Below are positions 1 through 6,622 of a stretch of DNA of 10,742 bases, piece after piece. Where the stretch lies: positions 5,945 to 16,686 of the forward strand of contig CAJUCM010000014.1 in the NCBI GenBank assembly GCA_910585235.1, read 5' to 3'. The stretch comes from an uncultured Christensenella sp. Its GTDB lineage: Bacteria; Bacillota; Clostridia; Christensenellales; Borkfalkiaceae. Within the stretch, counting starts at the first letter, position 1. The number at the start of each line of letters is the position of its first letter. A program made the position numbers and the translations under genes. A model generated the notes under the pieces. The model was not told the DNA's origin. It saw nothing but the letters and a program-made list of their open reading frames with translations, and made no database searches.

Positions 1-1397
1 GCATGCTTTTGCGCAAACATCTTCTCAACGCGGAGATCAAAGAAATTTCGATCGTGGGATTCGAGCGCATTCTTGCGTTCCGCTTTTTCTGCGTTTCGGA
101 TTTTTCCGCAACGGAAAAAATTCTCTACGCGGAGATCATGGGCAAATATTCCAACCTCGTCCTCACCGAAAACGGCGTCATTTTAGGCGCGCTCAAAACG
201 ACCTCGGTCGGCGAAAACTGCAAACGGCTCATCTTTACGGGCGCGAAATACGAACTGCCCGAACCGCAGGACAAAGTCGATCCCTCCGACTATCCCGCCC
301 TCTTTGCTCTCCTCAAAGACCCGCCGAAACAAAATATTGCCGACTTTCTTTTCAAAAACGTGCGTGGGATCGCGCCCGTGACGGCGGAAAACATCGTCAA
401 GTACTACGGCGGGGGTATCTTTGCAAAACACGTTTACGACTACCTCTTTTCCAACGAGATTACCGCCTGCGTGAACGAGCGCGACTTCTTTGCGCGGTGG
501 GAGGAGAACGCGACGCTCTTCCCCTCTCTGAGCGCGGCGCAGGCGTTCTTTTACGGCAAGAGACGGCGCGAAAAAGAGCTGTCCACTCTGAGGCGCAAAC
601 TTCTTTCCGCCGTGCGTTCGGCAATCAAAAAGCAGGAAAAACGGCTTGCGCAGATCCTGCAAAAGCGCGACGACTGCGCGGACGCGGAAGAGAACCGAAT
701 CAAGGGCGAACTCATTACGGCAAACCTCTGGAACATTCAAAAAGGCTCGCGCGGGTGCGAACTTGAAAACTTCTACGACGAATCGGGCGGAACGCTGAAA
801 ATCGCGCTCGACCCCTCCCGATCCCCCTCGGAGAATGCGCAGAACTATTTCAAAAAGTACCGCAAAGAAAAACGCACGCTCGAAGTTCTCGCCCCGCAGG
901 AGGAAGAGACGAAGGGAGAACTTGCATACCTTTTATCGCTCTCCGCAGCCACCGAATTTTCAAAGGAAAAGGACGACCTGTCCGCGATCGAAGAAGAGCT
1001 CATATCCTGCGGGATCTTAAAAGAGACGAACGGCAAAAAGAAAAAAGAAAAAACCGTCCCCTTCCGCAATTTTGAAAAGGACGGCTTTCACATCCTGGCG
1101 GGTAGAAACAATTTAGAAAACGACAAACTCGTCCGTTCCTCCCGCCCCGACGATATATGGCTGCACGCAAAATCCTACCATTCCTGCCACGTCGTGATCA
1201 AAACGGAGGGACGCAAAGTCCCCGAAGAAGTGCTTCTCTTTGCCGCAGAGATCTGCGCGCAGTACTCGGAGGGCAAGGGCGACAAAGTGGCGGTCGATTA
1301 CTGCGAAGTCAAGTTCGTGAAAAAACCGCCCAAGTCCAAACCGGGGTTTGTAGTCTATACCGACTATAAGACGGTTTTAACGGAAAATCGCAATTAA
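1..1397 (+). CDS. rqcH: Rqc2/RqcH-type NFACT protein, 5' end cut by the window
   Basis: RqcH binds the 50S subunit carrying a stalled peptidyl-tRNA and recruits alanyl-tRNA so that C-terminal Ala tails mark the nascent chain for degradation. The visible 464 residues begin at the conserved MLLRKHL stretch of the NFACT-N domain. By comparison with Bacillus RqcH about 75 N-terminal residues lie left of the window, so the ATG at base 3 is an internal Met. After NFACT-N come a helix-hairpin-helix-like region, a Lys/Arg/Glu-rich coiled coil at about 180-300, and the C-terminal NFACT-R (DUF814) domain from about 355, with GRNNLENDKL and DDIWLHAKSYHSCHVVI. Two family motifs are altered: the usual DR pair near Bacillus residue 97 is ER (E21-R22 here), and the usual PGSH of NFACT-R is HSCH. 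The older family name is FbpA (fibronectin-binding). Its stop overlaps that of the convergent cysK. Confidence 0.93.
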   Translation, partial: MLLRKHLLNAEIKEISIVGFERILAFRFFCVSDFSATEKILYAEIMGKYSNLVLTENGVILGALKTTSVGENCKRLIFTGAKYELPEPQDKVDPSDYPALFALLKDPPKQNIADFLFKNVRGIAPVTAENIVKYYGGGIFAKHVYDYLFSNEITACVNERDFFARWEENATLFPSLSAAQAFFYGKRRREKELSTLRRKLLSAVRSAIKKQEKRLAQILQKRDDCADAEENRIKGELITANLWNIQKGSRGCELENFYDESGGTLKIALDPSRSPSENAQNYFKKYRKEKRTLEVLAPQEEETKGELAYLLSLSAATEFSKEKDDLSAIEEELISCGILKETNGKKKKEKTVPFRNFEKDGFHILAGRNNLENDKLVRSSRPDDIWLHAKSYHSCHVVIKTEGRKVPEEVLLFAAEICAQYSEGKGDKVAVDYCEVKFVKKPPKSKPGFVVYTDYKTVLTENRN

Positions 1398-2329
1398 AAT
1401 CGATCCTCGAATAGGGGCGTTGAAAAATACCGCTCGGCAGTATCGGGAAGCACGGTCACGACCCGCTTTCCCCTGCCGAGTTTTTTTGCGAGTTTCAGCG
1501 CCGCGGCAACGTTCGTTCCGCCCGTGATCCCGCACATGATCCCCTCGCGTTTTGCAAGCGCGCGCGCCGTCTCCATCGCCTCTTCGTCGGAGACAATGCA
1601 GATATCGTCATAAATATTTTGATTGAGAACGGGCGGAACAAGTCCGTCGCCGATCCCCATTTGCAGATGCGTTCCCACGCTTCCGCCCGCAAGGATCGCG
1701 GCGTTTTCGGGTTCGACCGCCCAAATGAGGATTTCGGGATTTTTTTCTTTGAGCGCCTCGCCGATCCCCGTGATCGTCCCGCCCGTGCCGACGCCGCTGC
1801 AAAACCCGTCGATTCGTCCCCGAACGTCATCGAGGATCTCGCGGGCGGTCTCGCGGTGATGGACGAGGGGATTGTTTTTATTTTCAAACTGCTGGGGCAT
1901 GAACGCGTCCGGTTCTGACTTTGCGATCTCGCCCGCCTTTTGAATACACCGTTCGATACATTCGCCGATGTTTCCGTCGTCGTGAATAAGAACGAGCTCG
2001 GCGCCGTAGCCCGCAATGAGTTTTCTGCGCTCTTCGCTCACGGAATCGGGCATGACGATGACGACCCGATAGCCCTTGACCGCGCCCACGAGCGCAAGCC
2101 CGATCCCCTGATTCCCGCTCGTCGGCTCCACAATGAGCGACCCCTTGCGGATACGCCCCTCCCGCTCCGCCGCTTCGAGCATCGCAAAAGCCGTGCGCGT
2201 CTTGATCGATCCGCCCACGTTGAGCCCCTCGAACTTGACGAGAACTTCCGCATCGTTCTCCCCCGTCAGATTGTTGAGGCGTATTAGAGGCGTATGCCCG
2301 ATCGCATAAAGAATATTATCGTAAATCAA
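1394..2329 (-). CDS. cysK: Cysteine synthase family protein (O-acetylserine sulfhydrylase-like, PLP-dependent)
   Basis: A 311-residue fold-type II PLP enzyme, full length for CysK (about 300-320). The family makes L-cysteine from O-acetylserine and sulfide in the cytoplasm. The PLP Schiff-base lysine is K43 in NVGGSIKTRTAF. The substrate loop is TSGNQG (70-75), the phosphate-binding glycine loop GTGGT (181-185), and the C-terminal motif LPDTAERYFST (294-304). Several canonical positions differ: SVKDR is SIKTR, TSGNTG is TSGNQG, GISSGA is GITGGT and LPDTGERY has Ala298 for Gly. This suggests a divergent subgroup whose exact substrate, such as another activated serine, is uncertain. The start is TTG: AAGGAG lies 8 nt upstream and the protein begins MIYDNIL, as usual for the family. 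It is transcribed alone from a promoter at 2358-2386. Confidence 0.85.
   Translation of the reverse strand: MIYDNILYAIGHTPLIRLNNLTGENDAEVLVKFEGLNVGGSIKTRTAFAMLEAAEREGRIRKGSLIVEPTSGNQGIGLALVGAVKGYRVVIVMPDSVSEERRKLIAGYGAELVLIHDDGNIGECIERCIQKAGEIAKSEPDAFMPQQFENKNNPLVHHRETAREILDDVRGRIDGFCSGVGTGGTITGIGEALKEKNPEILIWAVEPENAAILAGGSVGTHLQMGIGDGLVPPVLNQNIYDDICIVSDEEAMETARALAKREGIMCGITGGTNVAAALKLAKKLGRGKRVVTVLPDTAERYFSTPLFEDRF
1433..1487 (+). terminator. rqcH intrinsic terminator located inside cysK
   Basis: On the + strand CTCGGCAG (1433-1440) pairs perfectly with CTGCCGAG (1473-1480). A second stem lies inside it, GGGAAGC (1445-1451) with GCTTTCCC (1465-1472, one bulged base). Seven T residues (1481-1487) follow directly. 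The hairpin starts about 35 nt after the rqcH stop and lies wholly within the 3' coding part of the convergent cysK. On the - strand the hairpin is not followed by a T tract, so it should act only on rightward transcripts. Confidence 0.75.
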
Positions 2330-2346
2330 ATTGGTTGCTCCTTAAA
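2330..2346 (-). promoter_or_regulatory. cysK ribosome binding site setting a TTG start
   Basis: On the - strand AAGGAG (2338-2343 region) precedes TTG at 2329-2327 by 8 nt. No ATG or GTG with comparable spacing lies nearby, and translation from this TTG gives the usual cysteine synthase N-terminus. Confidence 0.75.
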
Positions 2347-2357
2347 CGGTTTCAGTT

Positions 2358-2386
2358 ATTATATGATTTTATTCGGAAAAAAGCAA
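2358..2386 (-). promoter_or_regulatory. Sigma-A-type promoter of cysK
   Basis: On the - strand the -10 box is TATAAT (6/6, 2363-2358). The -35 box is TTGCTT (3/6, 2386-2381), with a 17-nt spacer. Predicted transcription starts near 2351, leaving a leader of about 20 nt that is nearly all ribosome binding site. I see no T-box or other riboswitch in so short a leader. Confidence 0.6.
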
Positions 2387-2390
2387 GCGG

Positions 2391-2412
2391 AAAAACCCGC
2401 GGAAACTGCGGG
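2391..2412 (-). terminator. Second of two tandem terminators upstream of cysK
   Basis: On the - strand CCCGC (2412-2408) and GCGGG (2400-2396) form a 5-bp stem with a 7-nt loop, followed by TTTTT (2395-2391). It lies just after the stronger hairpin at 2421-2440 and just before the cysK -35 box. It probably acts as a back-up insulator. Confidence 0.5.
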
Positions 2413-2440
2413 AAAAGAAAGACCCGCCGACGGGCGGGTC
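2411..2440 (-). terminator. Intrinsic terminator of the 217-residue protein gene
   Basis: GACCCGCC (2421-2428) and GGCGGGTC (2433-2440) form a perfect 8-bp GC-rich stem with a 4-nt loop. On the - strand it is followed by TTTCTTTTCC. It begins 7 nt after the stop codon of the gene at 2448-3101. Confidence 0.75.
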
Positions 2441-2447
2441 ATTTCCG

Positions 2448-3101
2448 TTACTTCTTACTGCAATTCCTGCCCTGCGGATACAGCGGAAGCTCGAAGAAAC
2501 CCGAACAGACTTCCTGCGAGTATTCCTGCGCGGGCGGGATCGCGCAATAGCCGTAGCTGGGAACGAGAAGTTCCACCGACATAGCCACTTTCAAGATCAC
2601 CGTGACGCACGCGCTCAGAGAGAACGCGTTTGCCTCCTGATTCCAGGTACCTTCGGGAGAGACGCTCGAAACCGCCGCCGTGACCGTATAAGGCATAACG
2701 GATGCGGGCGGCACGAACAGAAGAACGTCCTCGGTCATGACGATGCTGCTCGTCGCCTTTCCGTCAACGCCTTTGGCATCGACGTACACGATCTCGATCG
2801 GGATCGTGACGGTAGCCTGCACGCGCGCGAGAGGTCCGTCCTCCTGACGCTCCACGGTAAGGTTCGTGACCGTTCCTTCCGAAGAGAGCGAGCGGGCGCT
2901 GATAAAGGTAAGCGGATATGTAGGTTCTGCGGGAACGGGATTTTCGATCGCCGCGTTGTAGTTTTCAAGACGCGTCTGGATCATGCCCGCGTCAAAAATT
3001 TTTTCCGCTTGAATACAAACCTTTTCGCATAATCCGGAGAGCGGATTGCCCGAAATCGTCCCCGGACAGTGGTCCGAAGAAAAGTTGGAAAAAAATGACA
3101 T
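2448..3101 (-). CDS. Conserved clostridial-type hypothetical protein, Cys-containing, beta-rich
   Basis: A 217-residue protein of unknown function. The start is ATG with GGAGG 6-7 nt upstream. There is no signal peptide or transmembrane helix. It has seven cysteines (12, 25, 29, 165, 186, 199, 214), a CEKVCIQAEKIFDA segment near the N-terminus, and long Val/Thr/Ile-rich alternating stretches (about 64-180) that suggest beta sandwiches. The C-terminus contains LLVPSYGYCAIPPAQE. From memory this looks like a family widespread in Clostridia and usually annotated as hypothetical. The pattern ARVQATVTIPIEIVYVD is reminiscent of SPOCS/DUF3794 repeats of spore coat proteins such as SipL, but I cannot confirm that. 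It lies 86 nt downstream of a LysM gene on the same strand with no terminator between, so the two may be co-transcribed. A spore or cell-envelope role is inference from context only. Confidence 0.75.
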   Translation of the reverse strand: MSFFSNFSSDHCPGTISGNPLSGLCEKVCIQAEKIFDAGMIQTRLENYNAAIENPVPAEPTYPLTFISARSLSSEGTVTNLTVERQEDGPLARVQATVTIPIEIVYVDAKGVDGKATSSIVMTEDVLLFVPPASVMPYTVTAAVSSVSPEGTWNQEANAFSLSACVTVILKVAMSVELLVPSYGYCAIPPAQEYSQEVCSGFFELPLYPQGRNCSKK

Positions 3102-3187
3102 TTGTTACCTCCGTAAACGAACGCTTATGGTTCTATTGCATGATATGAAAAAGTCCGATACAATGTTCATAAAAGGCGTACATTCGA

Positions 3188-3496
3188 CTATATCAAAACT
3201 TTTTGCGTGGGATAAAGGCATTCCGTTTGATTCTTTTCGGCAAAGTTTTTTTCGCTTCCGGAAAGGAGCGACTTGCTCTCGCCCCCGCGCACGGTATAAA
3301 GATTCCCCTCCGTTCGGGGAATCGACAAGATCTGCCCTTCGCTCACTTCCTCCGTCAAATTGTTTGAAGCAGCCAAAAGTCTGATCGGTAGAGAGAACGC
3401 TTTTGCAATATCATTAAGCGTCTGCCCCTTTTTCACACGGTAAAAAGTATTTTCTTTTAACAAAAGTTTCACACGCCATAATATGCGCACGCACAT
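3188..3496 (-). CDS. Small protein with two LysM-like modules
   Basis: A 102-residue protein if read from the ATG at 3496. The first LysM module spans about residues 19-60 (YRVKKGQTLNDIAKAF, ending in GQILSIP) and is canonical. The second (about 67-102, beginning YTVRGGES and ending LYPTQKVLI) is shortened by several residues but keeps the Y-V-GG, F-KN and LYP-Q-V-I pattern. LysM modules bind N-acetylglucosamine in peptidoglycan, and some occur in spore coat and cortex proteins. I see no cleavable signal peptide. The start is uncertain: no good Shine-Dalgarno precedes the ATG, in-frame GTG codons follow, and the frame stays open to 3562, but that extension would overlap the divergent flippase gene. 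The short gap to the 217-residue gene suggests one transcript. Confidence 0.75.
   Translation of the reverse strand: MCVRILWRVKLLLKENTFYRVKKGQTLNDIAKAFSLPIRLLAASNNLTEEVSEGQILSIPRTEGNLYTVRGGESKSLLSGSEKNFAEKNQTECLYPTQKVLI
3457..3484 (+). promoter_or_regulatory. Candidate promoter of the flippase gene, inside the lysM gene
   Basis: On the + strand TTAACA (5/6 to -35, 3457-3462) and TAATAT (4/6 to -10, 3479-3484) are separated by 16 nt. This puts transcription start near 3491, about 37 nt before the flippase ATG and within the 5' coding part of the divergent LysM gene. A CATA-type sporulation sigma box in CATAATATG (3477-3485) is an alternative reading, but I see no matching -35. Confidence 0.3.
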
Positions 3497-3527
3497 AAAA
3501 AGGTAACTTGTACGAATAAAATAGGTC

Positions 3528-5054
3528 ATGCAGAATTTGTACAAGACTACCGCGCTCGTCACCTTGTTTACGGCGTTCGAGCATTTTTTAGGGTTTCTCT
3601 ACCGCATCATCCTTTCGCGCTCGCTCGGCGCGGAGGGCTTGGGGGTCTATCAGGTCGCGCTCACGGTGTATTCGGTATTTCTCACCGTATCCGCAAGCGG
3701 ACTGCCCGTGACGCTGTCGCGCATCATCTCCAAACACCGCGCCGCGGGCACGCCGAAACGGGGACACGCCGCAACTTCCGCCGCCGTGCTGGTCGCCCTG
3801 ATGTTCAGCCTGCCTATAACGCTTCTCCTCTTTTTTCTGCGCGACCCGTTCTCGCAGATATTCGCGGACCCGCGGAGCGCGGATCTGTTCTATATTCTCC
3901 TCTTCGGTCTTTCGTTCACGGCGCTCTACACCGTGATCCGCGGGAGTTTTTGGGGAAACCGCCGTTTCTTTGCCTATTCCGTCGTGGAATTGTTTGAAGA
4001 GATCAGCATGGTCACGATCGGGATCCTGCTCATTCTCGTCATTCCCTCAAATCTTCCGAACGTGAACAAAGCGGCAATCGCCGTGTTCGTTTCGCATTTT
4101 TTATCGTTCGCGGTCGCGCTCGTCTATTACCTCGTCAAAGGCGGAAAATTCACTTCGCCGAAACGGGAATTTCTGCCTCTTCTCAAATCCTCTCTTCCCG
4201 TCACCTCGATGCGGGCGGCGTCCTCGCTCATCTCCTCGCTCATCTCCGTACTCTTCCCCATGCGCCTGATCGCGTCGGGGGTTGCGCCCGCCCGCGCCAT
4301 GAGCGAATACGGCGTGGTCTACGGCATGGTCATGCCCGTTCTCATGCTCCCTTCGACCCTGATCGGTTCGATCGCGCTCGTACTCGTTCCCGAACTTGCC
4401 GAAAATTATTATAAAAAGGAAAAAGAAAAAGTCGCGTCTCTCGTCAAAAAATCGCTGAACGTTACCCTTCTGACCGCTTTTTGTCTGTTGCCCCTCTTCC
4501 TCGTTGCGGGGGAGAGCGTCGGCATTTTCCTCTTTTCGGATGCGGAGAGCGGAAAGCTCATCTCGTACAGCGCGTTCCTGTTGATCCCCATGAGCATTTC
4601 GATGATCACGACGAGTATGCTCAACTCGATCGGCTGTGAAAAACAGACGCTCTGTTTCTTTTTAGCGGGATCCGCCGCCATGCTTCTTTCGGTGTGGTTC
4701 CTGCCGAAGTATTTGGGGAGCGGCGCGCTCGTCGTCGGCATGGCGCTCGACTATCTTCTCGTCTCCGTATGCTCGCTGGCGCTTCTTTACAAGCGCACGG
4801 GGCTCGGTTCGGGAAAATACTGCCTGAAACTCATTCCCGTTCCGATCGTAGTTGCCGCGGCGGGATACGGTCTCAAATACCTCCTCATGCAGGTCATGAG
4901 CTATATTCCCGCGACAATCGTCATTCTCATCGTCATGTTCGCGCTGGAAGGGCTCCTGCTATGGGCGCTGAAACTGTTCGACTTCAAAGCGTTTTTCAAG
5001 CGTTTTCTCATCAAAAAACTTCCGCTCAGAAAAAAAGCGCGGGCGCGCAGATAA
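3528..5054 (+). CDS. SpoVB-like oligosaccharide/lipid flippase (MOP superfamily)
   Basis: A 508-residue polytopic membrane protein, close to SpoVB length (about 520), with alternating hydrophobic segments along its whole length that fit roughly 12-14 helices. The N-terminal part (FLYRIILSRSLGAEGLGVYQ, then SASGLPVTLSRIISK) is typical of the SpoVB/polysaccharide-transport branch of the MOP (MATE/MurJ) superfamily. SpoVB is needed for spore cortex formation, and relatives flip lipid-linked sugars such as lipid II. The C-terminus is Lys/Arg-rich (LIKKLPLRKKARARR). The ATG at 3528 has only a weak AGG nearby; I keep it because it gives the normal N-terminus. The gene is divergent from the LysM gene with a 31-nt gap. 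Which flippase function it has (SpoVB, MurJ or exopolysaccharide) cannot be settled from sequence alone. Confidence 0.87.
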   Translation: MQNLYKTTALVTLFTAFEHFLGFLYRIILSRSLGAEGLGVYQVALTVYSVFLTVSASGLPVTLSRIISKHRAAGTPKRGHAATSAAVLVALMFSLPITLLLFFLRDPFSQIFADPRSADLFYILLFGLSFTALYTVIRGSFWGNRRFFAYSVVELFEEISMVTIGILLILVIPSNLPNVNKAAIAVFVSHFLSFAVALVYYLVKGGKFTSPKREFLPLLKSSLPVTSMRAASSLISSLISVLFPMRLIASGVAPARAMSEYGVVYGMVMPVLMLPSTLIGSIALVLVPELAENYYKKEKEKVASLVKKSLNVTLLTAFCLLPLFLVAGESVGIFLFSDAESGKLISYSAFLLIPMSISMITTSMLNSIGCEKQTLCFFLAGSAAMLLSVWFLPKYLGSGALVVGMALDYLLVSVCSLALLYKRTGLGSGKYCLKLIPVPIVVAAAGYGLKYLLMQVMSYIPATIVILIVMFALEGLLLWALKLFDFKAFFKRFLIKKLPLRKKARARR

Positions 5055-5063
5055 CTTTTTTTT
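5037..5063 (+). terminator. Weak terminator-like element at the flippase gene end
   Basis: GCGC (5037-5040) and GCGC (5045-5048) can form a 4-bp stem, and eight T residues lie at 5056-5063, seven nt further on. A flanking A7G (5030-5037) could also pair with CT7 (5055-5062). The stem overlaps the last codons of the flippase gene. It is weaker than the other terminators in the window, so read-through into pgi is possible. Confidence 0.3.
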
Positions 5064-5070
5064 AAAAAGG

Positions 5071-5099
5071 TTGCACTTCCGCATGAATTGTGATAAAAT
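5071..5099 (+). promoter_or_regulatory. Extended -10 promoter of pgi
   Basis: TTGCAC (-35, 5071-5076) and TAAAAT (-10, 5/6, 5094-5099) are separated by exactly 17 nt. TG lies one base before the -10 box, the extended -10 arrangement, which can compensate for the poor -35. Start near 5106 gives a leader of about 29 nt holding GGAGG. Confidence 0.65.
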
Positions 5100-5134
5100 A
5101 ATGTCAATCATTTCCAATCGGAGGAATTTGTTTT

Positions 5135-6562
5135 ATGAATTTAACTGACGAACTGAAAAAAGCTCTGCGCCTTCGCGTGGACTACACCAACGCAACGGAC
5201 AAATATCTCGGCAAAAAGGGATTTTCCGACGCGAAACTCAACAAGCTCAGACCGCTTGCCGAAAAAGCCCACGCATACGTCGCGGACAACCGCGGCAAGG
5301 ATGAGCTCTTTATGGGCTGGACGGAGCTTCCGTATAATCAGGACGAAATCGTAGCCGACATTCTCGAAACCGCAAAGAACGTGCGCGAAAAATTCGATAC
5401 GTTCGTCGTACTCGGAATCGGCGGAAGCGCGCTCGGTCCCACCATGGCGTTCAACGCGCTCTGCCACCTGCACTACAACGACCTGCCCAAAGCGAAAAGA
5501 AACGGTCCCCGCTTCTTCGTCGAGGACAACGTAGATCCCGTCAGAATGCAGGCGCTTCTGGACGTGATCGACGTGAAAACGACCTGCTTCAACGTCATTT
5601 CCAAATCGGGCGCGACGAGCGAGACGATGACGCAGTACCTTATCGTTTCCGACCTTCTCAAAAAAGCGGGCGCGGACTTAAAAGAACACCTCATCTTTAC
5701 GACGGACGCGGCGCGCGGAAACCTCGTTAAAATTTCCAATGAACTCGGCGGGGTCAAATCCTACGTTCTCCCCGACGGCGTTGGCGGAAGATTCTCCGAA
5801 CTCTGCCCCGTGGGACTGCTCCCCGCGGCGGTGCTCGGAATCGACGTCAAAGCAATGCTTGCGGGCGCGGCGTACATCGACGAACTCTGCAAGACGAACG
5901 ATTTCAGAGCGAACCCCGCACTTCTTTCCGCCGTGCTTCAATACGCCGCCATGAAAGACGGCAAGAACGTCGGCGTCATGATGCCCTATTCCGATAACCT
6001 GCGCTTCGTTGCGGACTGGTACGCACAGCTCTGGGCGGAATCCCTCGGCAAGAACGTCACCCTGAAAGGAAAACCCTGCAACGCGGGTCAGACCCCCGTC
6101 AAGGCGCTCGGCGTGACCGACCAGCACTCGCAAGTTCAACTGTATACCGAGGGTCCCTTCGACAAGATCGTGACTTTCCTCTCCGTGGATAAGTACGCGA
6201 CCCCCTTCCCCATTCCCGAAGGGTGCGAGAATATTCCCGACGTGGGCTTCCTCGGCGGGCACACCATGGAAGAACTCATTCAGGCGGAGAACAAGGCGAC
6301 CGCATACGCGCTCACCAAGGCGGGACGGCTCAACTATACGATCTCGCTCCCCGAAGTCAACGAGTTTACTTTGGGTCAGCTCCTCTACTTCTTCGAGTTG
6401 CAGACGGCTTACACGGGCGCAATGCTCGACGTAGATACCTACAACCAGCCGGGCGTAGAGGCGGGCAAAAAAGCGACCTTTGCGCTCCTCGGCAAGAACG
6501 GCTACGAGGGTCAGAAAAAGGAACTCGACGGCGCGGCAAGCGATCCCAAATACGTGATTTAA
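5135..6562 (+). CDS. pgi: Glucose-6-phosphate isomerase
   Basis: This cytoplasmic enzyme interconverts glucose 6-phosphate and fructose 6-phosphate in glycolysis and gluconeogenesis. The 475 residues match the shorter (about 450) bacterial form. It has two SIS sugar-isomerase subdomains. Phosphate-binding residues lie in SKSGATSET (156-164), with GIGGSALGP at 94-102. Expected catalytic residues are present: Glu302 in WAESLGKN, His331 in TDQHSQ, and Lys445 in the C-terminal signature YNQPGVEAGKK (436-446). The GGRFSELCPVGLLPAAV stretch (218-234) matches the first family signature apart from small substitutions. The ATG follows GGAGG by 10 nt. The gene has its own promoter and a strong terminator, so it is probably monocistronic. 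Codon use is strongly biased to C-ending codons, as expected for a highly expressed gene. Confidence 0.97.
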   Translation: MNLTDELKKALRLRVDYTNATDKYLGKKGFSDAKLNKLRPLAEKAHAYVADNRGKDELFMGWTELPYNQDEIVADILETAKNVREKFDTFVVLGIGGSALGPTMAFNALCHLHYNDLPKAKRNGPRFFVEDNVDPVRMQALLDVIDVKTTCFNVISKSGATSETMTQYLIVSDLLKKAGADLKEHLIFTTDAARGNLVKISNELGGVKSYVLPDGVGGRFSELCPVGLLPAAVLGIDVKAMLAGAAYIDELCKTNDFRANPALLSAVLQYAAMKDGKNVGVMMPYSDNLRFVADWYAQLWAESLGKNVTLKGKPCNAGQTPVKALGVTDQHSQVQLYTEGPFDKIVTFLSVDKYATPFPIPEGCENIPDVGFLGGHTMEELIQAENKATAYALTKAGRLNYTISLPEVNEFTLGQLLYFFELQTAYTGAMLDVDTYNQPGVEAGKKATFALLGKNGYEGQKKELDGAASDPKYVI

Positions 6563-6568
6563 GTTATA

Positions 6569-6616
6569 GCAAACAAAAAAGGCAGACTTCTTTTGAAGTC
6601 CGCCTTTTTTGTTTGC
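6569..6616. terminator. Bidirectional terminator between pgi and khpA
   Basis: A 15-base arm (6569-6583, containing six A) is perfectly complementary to 6602-6616 (containing six T). Inside it GACTTC (6585-6590) pairs with GAAGTC (6595-6600) across one A/C mismatch, with a TTTT loop. The symmetrical A and T runs let it terminate pgi rightward and khpA leftward. The hairpin starts 6 nt after the pgi stop and ends 6 nt before the khpA stop. Confidence 0.88.
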
Positions 6617-6622
6617 GAAAGA

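Noticed and set aside
183..740. Long open frame antisense to rqcH
   Set aside because: It has Arg/Val-rich shadow composition and no motif; the rqcH frame is clearly the coding one.
2330..2357. T-box or SAM/cysteine-type riboswitch ahead of cysK
   Set aside because: The leader from the predicted start is only about 20 nt, too short for any such element.
3110..3180. Sporulation-sigma promoter ahead of the 217-residue gene
   Set aside because: CATA-like boxes occur (for example CATATCAT and CATAAGCG on the - strand) but none has a convincing -35 at the right spacing.
3497..3562. Longer N-terminus for the LysM protein
   Set aside because: It would overlap the flippase coding start, has no ribosome binding site and adds no recognisable signal peptide.
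5678..6262. A 194-residue open frame antisense to pgi
   Set aside because: All catalytic motifs of the isomerase lie on the + strand; the antisense reading has no family features.
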